The notes beneath the pieces were generated by a model. The model had not been told where the DNA came from, made no database searches, and was given only the letters and a program-made list of their open reading frames with translations. A stretch of DNA of 64,000 bases from assembly GCF_008271695.1 (NCBI RefSeq), contig NZ_VKKY01000002.1, positions 620,001 through 684,000 of the forward strand, read 5' to 3'. Below are positions 28,500-39,804 of the stretch, in pieces. Position 1 is the first letter of the stretch, and the number at the start of each line of letters is the position of its first letter. This DNA is from Rufibacter hautae. GTDB taxonomy: Bacteria; Bacteroidota; Bacteroidia; Cytophagales; Hymenobacteraceae. The translations under genes and the position numbers were made by a program.

Positions 28500-29663
28500 A
28501 TGCCAATTATGAAAAAATCTACAGGCCTGAAACTTGGTCTGCTGCTGCCCCTCACGGCCTTGGTCTTTCGCGCTGAGGCTCAGGTGACTATTGAGATCAG
28601 GAAGGTGCCGGAAAAGACGCCCGCCACTGATACACTTTTCCTGGCCGGCAACCCAAACAACTGGAATCCGCGGAATCCGGCGTTTGCCTTCAAGAAAGCT
28701 GCCAACAACCGATTCTACCTCACCTTGCCCCAAGGCGAGGGCGAATTGGAATACAAGATCACACGTGGCAGTTGGGAAAAAGGAGAGACGCTGGCCAATG
28801 GGGCGGGCCGAGGCAATCGGGCCTACAAAGCCAAAGCTGGAAAGGATACGATACGCCTGGAAGTAGAGAACTGGCAGGACAATTTCGCCTCACCCGCCAA
28901 GGTGCACACCGCCGCCTCTAACGTGCAGGTTTTGAGCAATGAGTTCTGGATGCCGCAACTAAAAAAGTCTCGGCGCGTGTGGCTGTACCTGCCGCCTAAT
29001 TACGCGACCTCGGGGAAGAAGTACCCCGTGCTTTACATGCATGACGGGCAGAACGTGTTTGACGCTTTCTACTCCTACAGCGGTGAGTGGGGCGTAGATG
29101 AATCCTTGAACGAGCTGTTCAAAACCCAGGGCAAAGAAGTAATTGTGGTAGCAGTGGATAACGGCGGCGAGGAGCGGATGAACGAGTACACGCCATGGCG
29201 CAACGCCAGGTACGGCGGCGGCAAAGGTGATGCTTACGTTGATTTCCTAGCCCAGACCTTGAAGCCTTACATAGACGCGCACTATCGCACCAAATCCGAA
29301 AAGGAGCATACCGGCGTGGCGGGCAGTTCTATGGGTGGGTTGATCTCGCTGTACGCAGCCCTCAAACATCCGGAAGTTTTTGGCAGGGCGGGCGTGTTTT
29401 CCCCGGCCTTCTGGGTTTCCCCTGAGTTTTATGAATATGCCGCCAAAACCAAAGTTGCCAAGGACCTGAAGGTGTACCTAGTGGCCGGCGCCAAAGAAAG
29501 CAAGGAGATGGTGCCTGACATGGCTCGTATGCGTGATCTTCTGGTGAAACAAGGGATGAAACCTTCGGCCTTTGTCTATGAAGTGCATGCAGACGGGGAG
29601 CACAAGGAGTCTTATTGGCAACGGGAGTTCCCTAAGGTCTTCTCCTGGCTGTTTGCGAAGTAA
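28500..29663 (+). CDS. secreted esterase D-like alpha/beta hydrolase with starch-binding-like N-domain
   Basis: A 387-aa protein (start at 28500, or 28509 for MKKSTGL) with a signal peptide ending near RAEAQ. Residues ~27-110 form a CBM20-like module (DTLFLAGNPNNWNP ... LEYKITRGSWEKGE) resembling the middle module of the SusE-like protein. Residues ~140-387 are an esterase D/Fes-type hydrolase with YPVLYMHDGQNVFD, nucleophile in GSSMGGL and a C-terminal His region (VHADGEHKESYW). It may remove acyl groups or otherwise act on starch-bound substrates. That role is inference from the operator and neighbours. Confidence 0.82.
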   Translation: MPIMKKSTGLKLGLLLPLTALVFRAEAQVTIEIRKVPEKTPATDTLFLAGNPNNWNPRNPAFAFKKAANNRFYLTLPQGEGELEYKITRGSWEKGETLANGAGRGNRAYKAKAGKDTIRLEVENWQDNFASPAKVHTAASNVQVLSNEFWMPQLKKSRRVWLYLPPNYATSGKKYPVLYMHDGQNVFDAFYSYSGEWGVDESLNELFKTQGKEVIVVAVDNGGEERMNEYTPWRNARYGGGKGDAYVDFLAQTLKPYIDAHYRTKSEKEHTGVAGSSMGGLISLYAALKHPEVFGRAGVFSPAFWVSPEFYEYAAKTKVAKDLKVYLVAGAKESKEMVPDMARMRDLLVKQGMKPSAFVYEVHADGEHKESYWQREFPKVFSWLFAK

Positions 29664-29679
29664 AAAGTAGGTAAATACG

Positions 29680-29740
29680 AAATACCCTCCTGTTTCTGGG
29701 CTCTTTCACTAAAACGAGCCTATAAACAGGAGGGTATTTT
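29680..29740. terminator. bidirectional terminator after esterase gene
   Basis: AAATACCCTCCTGTTT and its complement flank an inner copy of the dispersed palindrome (CTGGGCTCTTTC / AAAACGAGCC). It separates convergent genes. Confidence 0.8.
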
Positions 29741-29748
29741 CATGAGAT

Positions 29749-29946
29749 TTACTGCTGTTCGCCTCCGGTGGTGGTAGCAGAGGAGTCTGGCAAGTTCAAT
29801 GAATCCAAGCCGCCGTCAACGCCTTCTACCATGTCCTCAGTGTTGGTAGTGCCGGTTTTCTCGGCCGGGGCTTTCTCGCTACAGGCCGTTAAGAGGCCGC
29901 CTGCCAGCGTAAGCGCCAGCAGGTTTGTGAAGATGGTCTTTTTCAT
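29749..29946 (-). CDS. small lipoprotein of unknown function
   Basis: A 65-aa protein with a typical lipoprotein signal (MKKTIFTNLLALTLAGGLLTAC, Cys at residue 22) and a low-complexity acidic, Thr/Glu/Gly-rich mature part of about 43 residues with no recognisable domain. The terminator on one side and 250 bases of noncoding DNA on the other make it a single-gene unit. No function is proposed. Confidence 0.7.
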   Translation of the reverse strand: MKKTIFTNLLALTLAGGLLTACSEKAPAEKTGTTNTEDMVEGVDGGLDSLNLPDSSATTTGGEQQ

Positions 29947-30198
29947 AGGTGTATGTTTTAGGAACGTTTTTTCTAAATATTAGAAGTTTTAAATCTTTGT
30001 ACGAATAATTAGGGTTTGGGTAGGAGCAGCGCATCGCCGAGGTTCATACGGAATTAAGGCCACTTTTCTCAGGTGTCTTAACGCTTTCATTCAGAGGTTT
30101 GTAGTTCTCATCGCTTTTCAAATCACGCATACTTACACCTTGATTACGAAGCTGAAGGTGGGCTAGAACCTTTAGGTAGATTCGGAGTTTATCTTACT

Positions 30199-31443
30199 AT
30201 GGCAAAGCGACCCGGTATTTTCCCCACGTTCTTTATCTCTGGCTTTGAATGCTCCACTTTCCTGTGGAAGGACAAGAAACGCCGGAATCTCATCGCAGAA
30301 ACGCAGCACGACAAGTTCGCTGATAAAGATTATGAGCTGCTGCGCCGTCTGGGGATTGCGGTATCACGCGAGGGTATTCCCTGGCCCATGGTGGACAAAG
30401 AAGGGGCATATGATTTCTCGCCCATTGACCCCATGATTGCGGCCATGCAGCAGCACAAGATCCTACCCATATGGGACCTCTGCCATTACGGCTACCCCGT
30501 TGACCTGGATCCTTTCACCGAGGCCTTCACCCAACGCTTTGCCGCTTATTGCCGGGCTGTCGCCGAATATGTGGTAGACAAACTGCCCGCCCCGTACTTC
30601 TTTACGCCCATCAACGAGATTACCTTCTTTTCTTTCTGCGCCGGGGAGTGGGGATGGGTAGCGCCTTATAAGAACACGAAGGAAGACCGCTTCAAACTGA
30701 GAGTGGCTCTCTGCAAAGCCGCCATTGCCGGCGTAAAGGTCATCAGGGAAGTGATCCCTGAGGCCCGGATGATTCATATTGATCCTTTGGTACAGGTGGT
30801 AGCGCCCAAAGACCGACCCGATCTGGTGGAGGCCGCCCGCCACGAAACTTATGTAGACACTTTCCTGGCCTGGGACATCATCTCCGGCAAAGAGCAGCCC
30901 GAACTTGGGGGTTCCCCCGAGATCCTGGACATAGTAGGCGCAAACAATTACTCCTTCGGGCAGATGGAGTACCGCGAGCAGGGACCGCACGCCGCCCTTC
31001 CCCCAGAGGATGACCGCATCAAACCGCTTTGCGAACTTATGCACTTGGTGTATGACCGCTACAAACGCCCTATGATCATCGGGGAAACCAGTGGCTTGAA
31101 AGACGGGCGGGAAGACTGGCTCCGCGATGTCATGGATGAGTCTTTAGCTGCCGTGGAAGCTGGCATAGACCTGCACGGCGTCTGCCTGTTCCCCGCCGTG
31201 GACATGCCTGACTGGCACACCGGCGAATGGCTGCACAACGGCATCTGCGACCTTGAGTTACACAACGATGAATTGAGGCGAGTAGAATGCGAGCCGTACA
31301 TTCAGGAACTGCGCCGCTGGCAGAAAGAACTCAACCGCGTCACCCAACTGGACGAAGACCCCTTCAACGATCCCGTAGAACTGCAGGATGTCATAGACGC
31401 TGCCAAACGCCTGAAAAAGAAACCAGACAAGAACTGGCATTGA
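30199..31443 (+). CDS. GH1-like family protein (beta-glucosidase-related)
   Basis: A 414-aa protein with a clan A (beta/alpha)8 pattern resembling GH1: FFISGFECSTFLW at the N-terminus, the acid/base strand FTPINEITFF (~136-145) and nucleophile strand MIIGETSG (~297). It lacks a signal peptide, so it is cytoplasmic. It is shorter than classical GH1 enzymes (~450) and has divergent loops. The C-terminus is lysine-rich and probably disordered. It lies within the starch locus but its substrate is unknown and it could be unrelated to starch. Confidence 0.8.
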   Translation: MAKRPGIFPTFFISGFECSTFLWKDKKRRNLIAETQHDKFADKDYELLRRLGIAVSREGIPWPMVDKEGAYDFSPIDPMIAAMQQHKILPIWDLCHYGYPVDLDPFTEAFTQRFAAYCRAVAEYVVDKLPAPYFFTPINEITFFSFCAGEWGWVAPYKNTKEDRFKLRVALCKAAIAGVKVIREVIPEARMIHIDPLVQVVAPKDRPDLVEAARHETYVDTFLAWDIISGKEQPELGGSPEILDIVGANNYSFGQMEYREQGPHAALPPEDDRIKPLCELMHLVYDRYKRPMIIGETSGLKDGREDWLRDVMDESLAAVEAGIDLHGVCLFPAVDMPDWHTGEWLHNGICDLELHNDELRRVECEPYIQELRRWQKELNRVTQLDEDPFNDPVELQDVIDAAKRLKKKPDKNWH

Positions 31444-31508
31444 GCAGGAGAAACAAAACGTATCTCCTAAAGGTCTGGCGCTTCCTGGTAAGTCGATGTT
31501 CCTTTTAG

Positions 31509-31540
31509 CGCTGTTTCCCTGAAATCAAGCCAAAACTGGG
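31509..31540. repeat. interspersed palindromic repeat, partial copy 7
   Basis: Half-element CTGTTTCCCTGAAATCAAGCC after the GH1-like gene. Confidence 0.4.
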
Positions 31541-31599
31541 AGGCATCAAAGATTCAGTTTTCGTTTGGGAGCTTCCTGGCTCTCCTTGCATTGGTTTTC

Positions 31600-31640
31600 A
31601 ACAGAAAAGGCTGCCCTATACATGAGCAGCCTTTTCTGTT
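31600..31640. terminator. bidirectional terminator
   Basis: A perfect stem AACAGAAAAGGCTGC / GCAGCCTTTTCTGTT between convergent genes. Confidence 0.85.
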
Positions 31641-31659
31641 GGGCATTAAAGCTAACAGG

Positions 31660-33228
31660 TTACCGGCTCACCATCATGTGTTTAGAGGCGGCGATTTTTC
31701 CGTTGACAGTTAAGGTATAGATATAATGCCCGGTAGGTAAGTTACTGGTATTCATCTGTATTTTGCCTTCGGCTGGAGCTGGTATGGTTTTAAGCAGTTT
31801 CCCGGAATTTGCCTCGTAAACGTGAATCTGGGCCAGCGATCCCTCCGGGATTCGGTATCGGAAGGTAGTGGTTTGGTCCACGGGGTTGGGGTGGTTCTGC
31901 TCCAAAATGATGCCTGAACTTGTAGGGTCTAGAGGACTTTTTCCGCCAGTCCCCGAAGCGGATTCTAGTTGGGCTATCCTTTCTGAAAGGGTAGAAATAG
32001 TTTCCTGCTGTTCCTGAATGGCTTTTATGAGCAAAGGAATCAGCTCAGTGTAATTCACCGCTTTTATGGAGATGGTTTCCTTTTTGCCTTCCTGTTGGCT
32101 GATCTTAAGGACATTATCCTGCATGGATGGGGCTTCGGCTGGGGAGGGTAGTACTGGTACCTCCTCTGGCGGTAAAACTTTATGAGACGATTCCCGAACC
32201 AAATCTGGCAATACCTCTTCCACTTCCTGAGCTAGTAAACCGTAGTGGTTTCCTTTTGGAAGGTTTAGCTTTGCATACATGGCATCATCCCTGAATTCAT
32301 ACTTTTTAGGCTTCAGTTGGTTTATTAGAGTAAGGGCGTTTTCCACCTCCTGAACATTTTTTTTTATTTTTTGATCGCTGCTCTGGAAGGAACCGAAACT
32401 ATAGATTTGCCCTTCAAAAACTGCCGCAAAAGTGCCGTTGGTAGTGGAGGCAAACAAGCCGGTGCCGTCTAATGAAGTGAAATAACCGCCATAACCTTCG
32501 AAACTCCTTCCATAAATCCCTGCCCCGGAGGAGCTTGAGCCGAAGACACCACTCCCGAATCTGGTAATGCCATACACACCATAGACAGTACCTGAACCAT
32601 AGATGCCGGTGTGTTCGGATGTTGCATATACACCATAAGCGTTACCTGCTGCACTGACTCCCGTATGCCCTGCATAGGTACGTATTCCGGTGCCATTTTT
32701 CCCTGCTATGCTGAAAACGCCAGTTCCATAATCAATTATTGACTCGGCCTGGATAGCGTAGGCAGAACCTTTGGCAAGAATTCCATTCGTGTTAGATGAC
32801 CCTATGACCTGCAATCTGTAGAAAGGCGTGAGTTCTGTGGTTCCGAAGGCTACGTTTCCGTTTACCAAAAGCCCATTATGGGGAGGCGTTTGGTTTAAGC
32901 CTATACTTACGCCTCCATTTTTGTGTATCAGAAACTTGGTAGAGCTATTGACTAATATCCGAAGCGGGTCTACGCTGGCAGGGCTGTTGACGTAAAATTT
33001 GGCATTCGGGGTAGCGGAGCCAATGCTGACTAACCCGGTGGCATTGATGCGCATTCGCTCTAGGTTGTTGGTGAAGAATCTAAGGTGCACCCCATTGGTG
33101 GTCCCTAATTTAGAGCTGCTGTTGGCATTGCTGTTCCCAGACAAGTTCCAAAAGGAAGTTGCCTCCTGGGCATGGCTTTCCCCCATCATGAAGGAAAGTA
33201 GAAGACAGGATAGTAGAATTCTCTTCAT
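31660..33228 (-). CDS. T9SS-exported protein with Peptidase_S74 (intramolecular chaperone) domain
   Basis: A 522-aa protein from the ATG at 33228 (MKRILLSCLLLSFMMGESHAQ signal); upstream in-frame codons are not a credible N-terminus. Residues ~30-300 are repetitive Gly/Thr/Ser-rich segments (GVYATSEHTGIYGSGTVYGVYG), a beta-solenoid-like pattern. The S74 self-cleaving chaperone domain begins at SSDQKIKKNVQEVENALTLI with GLLAQEVEEVLPD. A short coiled coil (LIKAIQEQQETISTLSERIAQLE) follows, then a T9SS sorting tail (QNHPNPVDQTTTFRYRIPE). It is probably a surface trimeric fibre-like protein. No phage genes are nearby. Confidence 0.85.
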   Translation of the reverse strand: MKRILLSCLLLSFMMGESHAQEATSFWNLSGNSNANSSSKLGTTNGVHLRFFTNNLERMRINATGLVSIGSATPNAKFYVNSPASVDPLRILVNSSTKFLIHKNGGVSIGLNQTPPHNGLLVNGNVAFGTTELTPFYRLQVIGSSNTNGILAKGSAYAIQAESIIDYGTGVFSIAGKNGTGIRTYAGHTGVSAAGNAYGVYATSEHTGIYGSGTVYGVYGITRFGSGVFGSSSSGAGIYGRSFEGYGGYFTSLDGTGLFASTTNGTFAAVFEGQIYSFGSFQSSDQKIKKNVQEVENALTLINQLKPKKYEFRDDAMYAKLNLPKGNHYGLLAQEVEEVLPDLVRESSHKVLPPEEVPVLPSPAEAPSMQDNVLKISQQEGKKETISIKAVNYTELIPLLIKAIQEQQETISTLSERIAQLESASGTGGKSPLDPTSSGIILEQNHPNPVDQTTTFRYRIPEGSLAQIHVYEANSGKLLKTIPAPAEGKIQMNTSNLPTGHYIYTLTVNGKIAASKHMMVSR

Positions 33229-33568
33229 AGGTGAATGATAGAAAACCGAAAGTAAAAAGTGCCAGAGTAGGGGTAGGAAAGATGGTCCCGTGTTAATAAC
33301 AGGAAACGGAGGGCCGGTATGAATATACTTTAGGTCTGATTTAACCAAAAAGGCACTTCAATGAAGCAATAAGTAAGATAAGGAGAGGACTTTGCTATAA
33401 CCTGAAAGCCAAGATAGCAGCTAATGGAAGGAGTGTCAATACTGTAATGTAGGTATTTAAAAAGAGCCAGGTTTTGTTATAAAAGAGGTCTTTCATATTT
33501 CCCTGAATGCAATCCTCCGCTTTTTTGATTATTTATTCAAAAGATTAAAAAATTGGTGCCCACCTTCA

Positions 33569-33626
33569 TTTTCCAAAAAACAAAAAGCCCGAAGGTGTTT
33601 CCCTCGGGCTTTTTGTTTTTGGAAAA
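33569..33626. terminator. terminator after ROK kinase gene
   Basis: A long inverted repeat TTTTCC...CAAAAAGCCCGA / TCGGGCTTTTTG...GGAAAA directly 3' of the ROK gene. Confidence 0.85.
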
Positions 33627-33636
33627 TAAAGTAGAG

Positions 33637-34614
33637 TTAGGCCACAGGCACGCGCTCCAGTTCTTTCCAGGCAAGGGCTGCTGCGCCCATTACCGCGGTA
33701 TTGCTTAAGCCTAAGCCAGAAGGTAAAATTTTCACCTTGCCTTTGAAGATGCTCAGGAGGTTTTTCTCCATGTGGTACCGAACCGGGTCAAACAGGAACT
33801 CCTCGGCGCGGGTCAATCCACCGAAAAGGAAGATCGCCTCTGGGCTCAGGTGCGCCACGGTGTCGGCTAGTTTCATGCCCAGCACTTTACCGGTGTACTC
33901 AAAACAGTCAATCGCGATTTTGTCGCCGCGTTTGGCCGCCTGGGTGATCATCTCGGCGTTAAGGTCGTTGAAGCTTACGCCGCGCAGTTCGCTGTAATCA
34001 GTATAGTCAGCTAAGAATTTGTACACGGTGCGCTTAATACCGGTGGCAGAAACGTAGGTTTCCAAGCAGCCGCGACGTCCGCAACCGCACACGCGGCCGC
34101 TGCCTTTCACGTTCACCAGGGTGTGGCCCAACTCGCCGGCGTTACCGTCGTGGCCGTACACCAACTCGCCGTTCACCACAATACCGCTTCCCAAACCAGT
34201 ACCCAGAGTCACTACCACAAAGTTCTTCATGTCTTTGGCACCGCCGTAGATCATCTCGCCAATGGCAGCCGCGTTGGCGTCATTGGTCAGGTAGATTGGA
34301 AGTTTGAAGTAAGAGTTGAGCAACTCTACCAACGGAACAGAACCGTGCCATTTAAGGTTGGGAGCGTTCTCGATGGTTCCTGTATAGAAGTTGCCATTAG
34401 GGGCGCCTACACCTACACCAATGACGTGGGCTTCGTCCTCAATTTTCTTGAATTTGGCTTGCACCTCGCTGTAGAGAATGCGCAGGAAATCATGTACGGT
34501 CTCTCCCTCAGTGGTAGGGAGCTCGCCTTGGGTTAAAATGATGCCATCGCGGTCAATGAACCCGAATTTGGTGTTCGTACCACCGATGTCAATGCCTAAA
34601 ATTACGTCCTTCAT
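33637..34614 (-). CDS. ROK family glucokinase
   Basis: A 325-aa ROK protein: ATP motif LGIDIGGTNTKFG at the N-terminus, sugar-binding NDANAAAIGE, GTGLGSGIV, the zinc-binding signature GHTLVNVKGSGRVCGCGRRGCLE (His plus CxCGxxGCxE) and no DNA-binding domain. It is therefore a sugar kinase and not a ROK repressor. Glucose is the probable substrate because the locus releases free glucose through GH65 and amylases. Zn-binding residues are all present. Confidence 0.9.
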   Translation of the reverse strand: MKDVILGIDIGGTNTKFGFIDRDGIILTQGELPTTEGETVHDFLRILYSEVQAKFKKIEDEAHVIGVGVGAPNGNFYTGTIENAPNLKWHGSVPLVELLNSYFKLPIYLTNDANAAAIGEMIYGGAKDMKNFVVVTLGTGLGSGIVVNGELVYGHDGNAGELGHTLVNVKGSGRVCGCGRRGCLETYVSATGIKRTVYKFLADYTDYSELRGVSFNDLNAEMITQAAKRGDKIAIDCFEYTGKVLGMKLADTVAHLSPEAIFLFGGLTRAEEFLFDPVRYHMEKNLLSIFKGKVKILPSGLGLSNTAVMGAAALAWKELERVPVA

Positions 34615-34894
34615 GAGAGTTAGTAGAGATTGGTGCGGGTAAAGGGCACGAGGTACAAAAGGGTATTCGTGCGGTTAGTTTTCTAATGAGGTGGAAACTT
34701 AAGAATAAACCTTCATTTTGCCAAATATTCACCTGGACCAGCCAATTTTAGGTGGCCCGCACCAAGCTGCATCCTTTATTTTCGGAATAGGTCGCCAGAA
34801 TACGCTGCTATCCTACTAAAATGCGTTTTGCGGCTTTCCTATTTTCTTGATCTTACTAGTGGGTTATGGTTCTGAAAGCCTTTTATCAATAGGT

Positions 34895-34933
34895 GTTGTT
34901 TTAGGTCAGTTTTCCTGAAAACAAGACTTAAGA
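34895..34933. repeat. interspersed palindromic repeat, copy 8
   Basis: GTTGTTTTAGGTCAGTTTTC / CTGAAAACAAGACTTAAGA. Confidence 0.6.
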
Positions 34934-35123
34934 GGAGAGGTGGTTTTTATGGTTTGTTATCGAAGAATCGGCAGTAATGCACTGGATCGACCACTTCTTC
35001 ATAGCCTCCAGTCTCTTATTACCTGTACTATCATCGGGGGCTTTATCTAGTATTCATCTACGTGAGAAAGGCTATTTTCGCCGAAGCAAATAGAGGAGAA
35101 GTGCGCTGGTTTTCTAAGGTATT

Positions 35124-35178
35124 CTGTTTTAAGGCCGTTTTCTTAAAAGTGGCTCTTTTCGGGAAATCAGTTAAAAGG
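35124..35178. repeat. interspersed palindromic repeat, copy 9 (extended)
   Basis: CTGTTTTAAGGCCGTTTTC, an inserted AAAAGTGGCTC stretch, then TTTTCGGGAAATCAGTTAAAAGG. It looks like a duplicated right half. Confidence 0.5.
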
Positions 35179-35429
35179 AAATCAGAATGAAAATACCAGC
35201 TCATCAATTATGGTTCACCAGGAGTGTCTTGCTGGCAAGAAAAGACATCGGCAAAATAGAAGCTGGGTTTTTGAGTTTTCTATTAAAAAAAGGGCCTGAA
35301 AATACAATTATGGAAAGGCACTTGCCTTATCAGCAATGCTCAGGGTGAGTCACATAACTTGGGTGAATAAATAATTAAACTACCTCTATATTTAAGGAGC
35401 AGAAGCTGGCAAAACCCGATTAAATTTGG

Positions 35430-35437
35430 TATTTTTG
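35430..35437 (+). promoter_or_regulatory. candidate Bacteroidota -7 box for gyrB
   Basis: TATTTTTG fits the TAnnTTTG consensus of the Bacteroidota primary sigma factor and lies 27 bases before the gyrB start. No convincing -33 TTTG was identified. Confidence 0.5.
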
Positions 35438-35448
35438 CATGTTAATAA

Positions 35449-37419
<1,971 letters not shown>

Positions 37420-37442
37420 GGCCTGGTTTTTGATATTGCAAA

Positions 37443-37470
37443 GGAAAGCCTGCTTTATGCAGGCTTTTCT
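37443..37470 (+). terminator. terminator after gyrB
   Basis: GAAAGCCTGC / GCAGGCTTTTCT hairpin with T-run, 23 bases after the stop. Confidence 0.8.
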
Positions 37471-37577
37471 GTTGCGGTTGGGCAGAGAAAGCCGTTAATT
37501 AGCAAGCACAGAGATTCACGTAGCTACACGCAAGTACGTATAAAGAAGCACAGAAAAGTAGAAGTTGACCACCTGGT

Positions 37578-39680
37578 ATGAATTCAATCAAGGCATCGGA
37601 GCAAATCCGGAGAAGTAACTACATCAGCCGCGACCTTAGTTGGTTGCGTTTCAACTACAGGGTGTTGGATCTGGCAAGGAATGCCAACACCTCCCTGTTT
37701 GATAGAATGAAGTTTCTGGCCATCACCTCTTCCAACTTGGACGAGTTCTTCATGATTAGGGTGGGCAGCTTGTACAACTACATTGACTTCGGGAAAGAGC
37801 GCGTGGATTACTCTGGCCTGCGGGAGCTGCCCTTCCGGAAAAAGCTGCTGGACCTTGCCCACCGTTTTGTAGGGGACCAGTGCCAGACCTACGAGGAGAT
37901 AAAGCATGACTTTGACAGGCACGGGTTCAACATCTGCAATGTGGAGGACCTCACCGAATCTGAGCAGACCAAAGCGGCTTCCTACTTCAAGAACACCATC
38001 TACCCGCTGCTCACGCCCATGGTGTATGACAGCTACCACGGGTTCCCGCTCATGATGAACCAATTGCTCATCTTTGCGGTGGTCACCCGTACCTCTGAGG
38101 AAGAAAAGCAGCAGAGCCGCACCACCTTTGTGCAGATCCCCGGGAATTTGACCCGTTTTTTTGAAATCTCGCGCAAAAACAAAATCATTTTCGTGCCCAT
38201 TGAGGAGATCATCCGCTGGAACATGGACAAGCTCTTCAGGAACGTGGAGATAGAGTCGGTGAACCTGTTCCGGATCACGCGGAACGGTGATTTCACCTTG
38301 GAGGAAAGCGATGACATGGACCAGGATTTTGTGCAGGAGGTGAAGCAGAAGCTTAAAAACCGGAAGAAAGGCCGTGTGGTTCGCATGGAGGTGGAGCGCA
38401 CTCCGTCTCCGTACGTGATGAAGATGCTGAAGGAAAGATGGTCCATAGACAACGGGAACATCTTCTCCATTGACCGCCTCATTGACCTCAAAGCCCTGTG
38501 GCAGATTATCCGGCATCCGCATTTTGCGAACAAGATCCAGCGTCCGCCTGCGCCGGTCCCCGCGCCCAGCTTGCCGCCTGGGGCCATGGACAACATTTTT
38601 GAGTACCTCAAGCACCATGATGTGCTGCTGCACCACCCGTACAACAGCATTGAACCCGTAGTGACCCTGCTGGAGAAGGCTGCCGAGGACCCATACGTGC
38701 TGGGAATCAAGCAGACCATCTACCGGTTAGCCGATAACTCGCGCGTGACTGCCGCCCTGCTCAAAGCCGCCGAGAACGGGAAACACGTCTCGGCGCTCCT
38801 GGAGGTAAAGGCCCGTTTTGACGAAGAGCGCAATCTGCGGGAAGGGGAGAAACTGGAGAAAGCCGGTTGCTTTGTGATCTACGGCATCAGCAAGTACAAG
38901 ACGCACACCAAAATGCTTATGATCATCCGGAAGGAGGGCGAGAAGGTGACGCGTTACGTGCACATCGGCAGCGGGAACTACAACGAATCCACGAGCCGGA
39001 CCTACACCGATATCAGTCTATTGACCACCGATGACGTGTACGGCCACGACGTGTCTGAATTCTTCAACGTAATCACCGGTCACTCTTACCCAGAGAACTA
39101 CGAGTACCTGATCACGGCGCCCAAAGATATGCGCCAGCAGCTGATAGAATTGATCAGGCAAGAGGCCCGCAACGCCGAGCTTGGGTTATCGGCGGGAATC
39201 GTGGTCAAGATCAACTCGCTGGAGGACAAAGAGGTGATAGATGAGTTTTATGCCGCTTCGCAGGCCGGGGTACAGATCAGGCTCATCGTGCGCGGGATCT
39301 GCTGTCTGCGGCCAGGCCGCGAAGGCTTGAGCGAGAACATCCAGGTGAGTTCCATTGTGGGCGAGTACCTAGAGCACGCGCGTCTGTTCTACTTCCACAA
39401 CAACGGCAATCCGCAGGTATTGGGCGGCAGCGCCGATATTATGGTGCGCAGTTTTGAGCGCCGCATTGAGGCCCTGTTCTACATTGTGCACGAAGACCTG
39501 AAACGCCAGGCCACGAACATCCTGCGCTACAACCTCATGGACAACCAGAACTCTTACATCATGCGCGAAGACGGTTCCTACATCAAGCGCCAACCCGCCG
39601 AGGATGAACCTGCCTTCAACATGCACCGCGCCTTCTTCCACCTCTCCACTGATGTGGAAGTGGAAACCTGCTTGTTTTAA
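37578..39680 (+). CDS. ppk1: polyphosphate kinase 1
   Basis: A 700-aa PPK1 with the four-domain layout: N domain (YISRDLSWLRFNYRVLDLA), head domain, and two C-terminal PLD-like catalytic domains. The autophosphorylated histidine lies in KTHTKMLMIIRKEG, with YVHIGSGNYNESTSRTYTD after it and RGICCLRPG in the second domain. It makes polyphosphate from ATP at the membrane. It converges on a Ppx/GppA phosphatase gene at 40002, placing synthesis and degradation of polyphosphate side by side. Confidence 0.95.
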   Translation: MNSIKASEQIRRSNYISRDLSWLRFNYRVLDLARNANTSLFDRMKFLAITSSNLDEFFMIRVGSLYNYIDFGKERVDYSGLRELPFRKKLLDLAHRFVGDQCQTYEEIKHDFDRHGFNICNVEDLTESEQTKAASYFKNTIYPLLTPMVYDSYHGFPLMMNQLLIFAVVTRTSEEEKQQSRTTFVQIPGNLTRFFEISRKNKIIFVPIEEIIRWNMDKLFRNVEIESVNLFRITRNGDFTLEESDDMDQDFVQEVKQKLKNRKKGRVVRMEVERTPSPYVMKMLKERWSIDNGNIFSIDRLIDLKALWQIIRHPHFANKIQRPPAPVPAPSLPPGAMDNIFEYLKHHDVLLHHPYNSIEPVVTLLEKAAEDPYVLGIKQTIYRLADNSRVTAALLKAAENGKHVSALLEVKARFDEERNLREGEKLEKAGCFVIYGISKYKTHTKMLMIIRKEGEKVTRYVHIGSGNYNESTSRTYTDISLLTTDDVYGHDVSEFFNVITGHSYPENYEYLITAPKDMRQQLIELIRQEARNAELGLSAGIVVKINSLEDKEVIDEFYAASQAGVQIRLIVRGICCLRPGREGLSENIQVSSIVGEYLEHARLFYFHNNGNPQVLGGSADIMVRSFERRIEALFYIVHEDLKRQATNILRYNLMDNQNSYIMREDGSYIKRQPAEDEPAFNMHRAFFHLSTDVEVETCLF

Positions 39681-39691
39681 ATTTTTAGTAT

Positions 39692-39745
39692 CTATAAAAC
39701 AGAAGGGGCTGCCATTATGAAATGGCAGCCCCTTCTGTTTTATAG
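39692..39745. terminator. terminator after ppk1
   Basis: Long perfect stem CTATAAAACAGAAGGGGCTG / complement with a short loop. Confidence 0.85.
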
Positions 39746-39804
39746 AAATGTTGATTTTGGTTCAAGGTTGCAGATTTAACTTTTGTAGAAGCCTTGCAAT
39801 GTGC

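Noticed and set aside
31660-33228. Prophage remnant because of the S74 domain
   Set aside because: No other phage genes nearby and the protein has T9SS and signal sequences.
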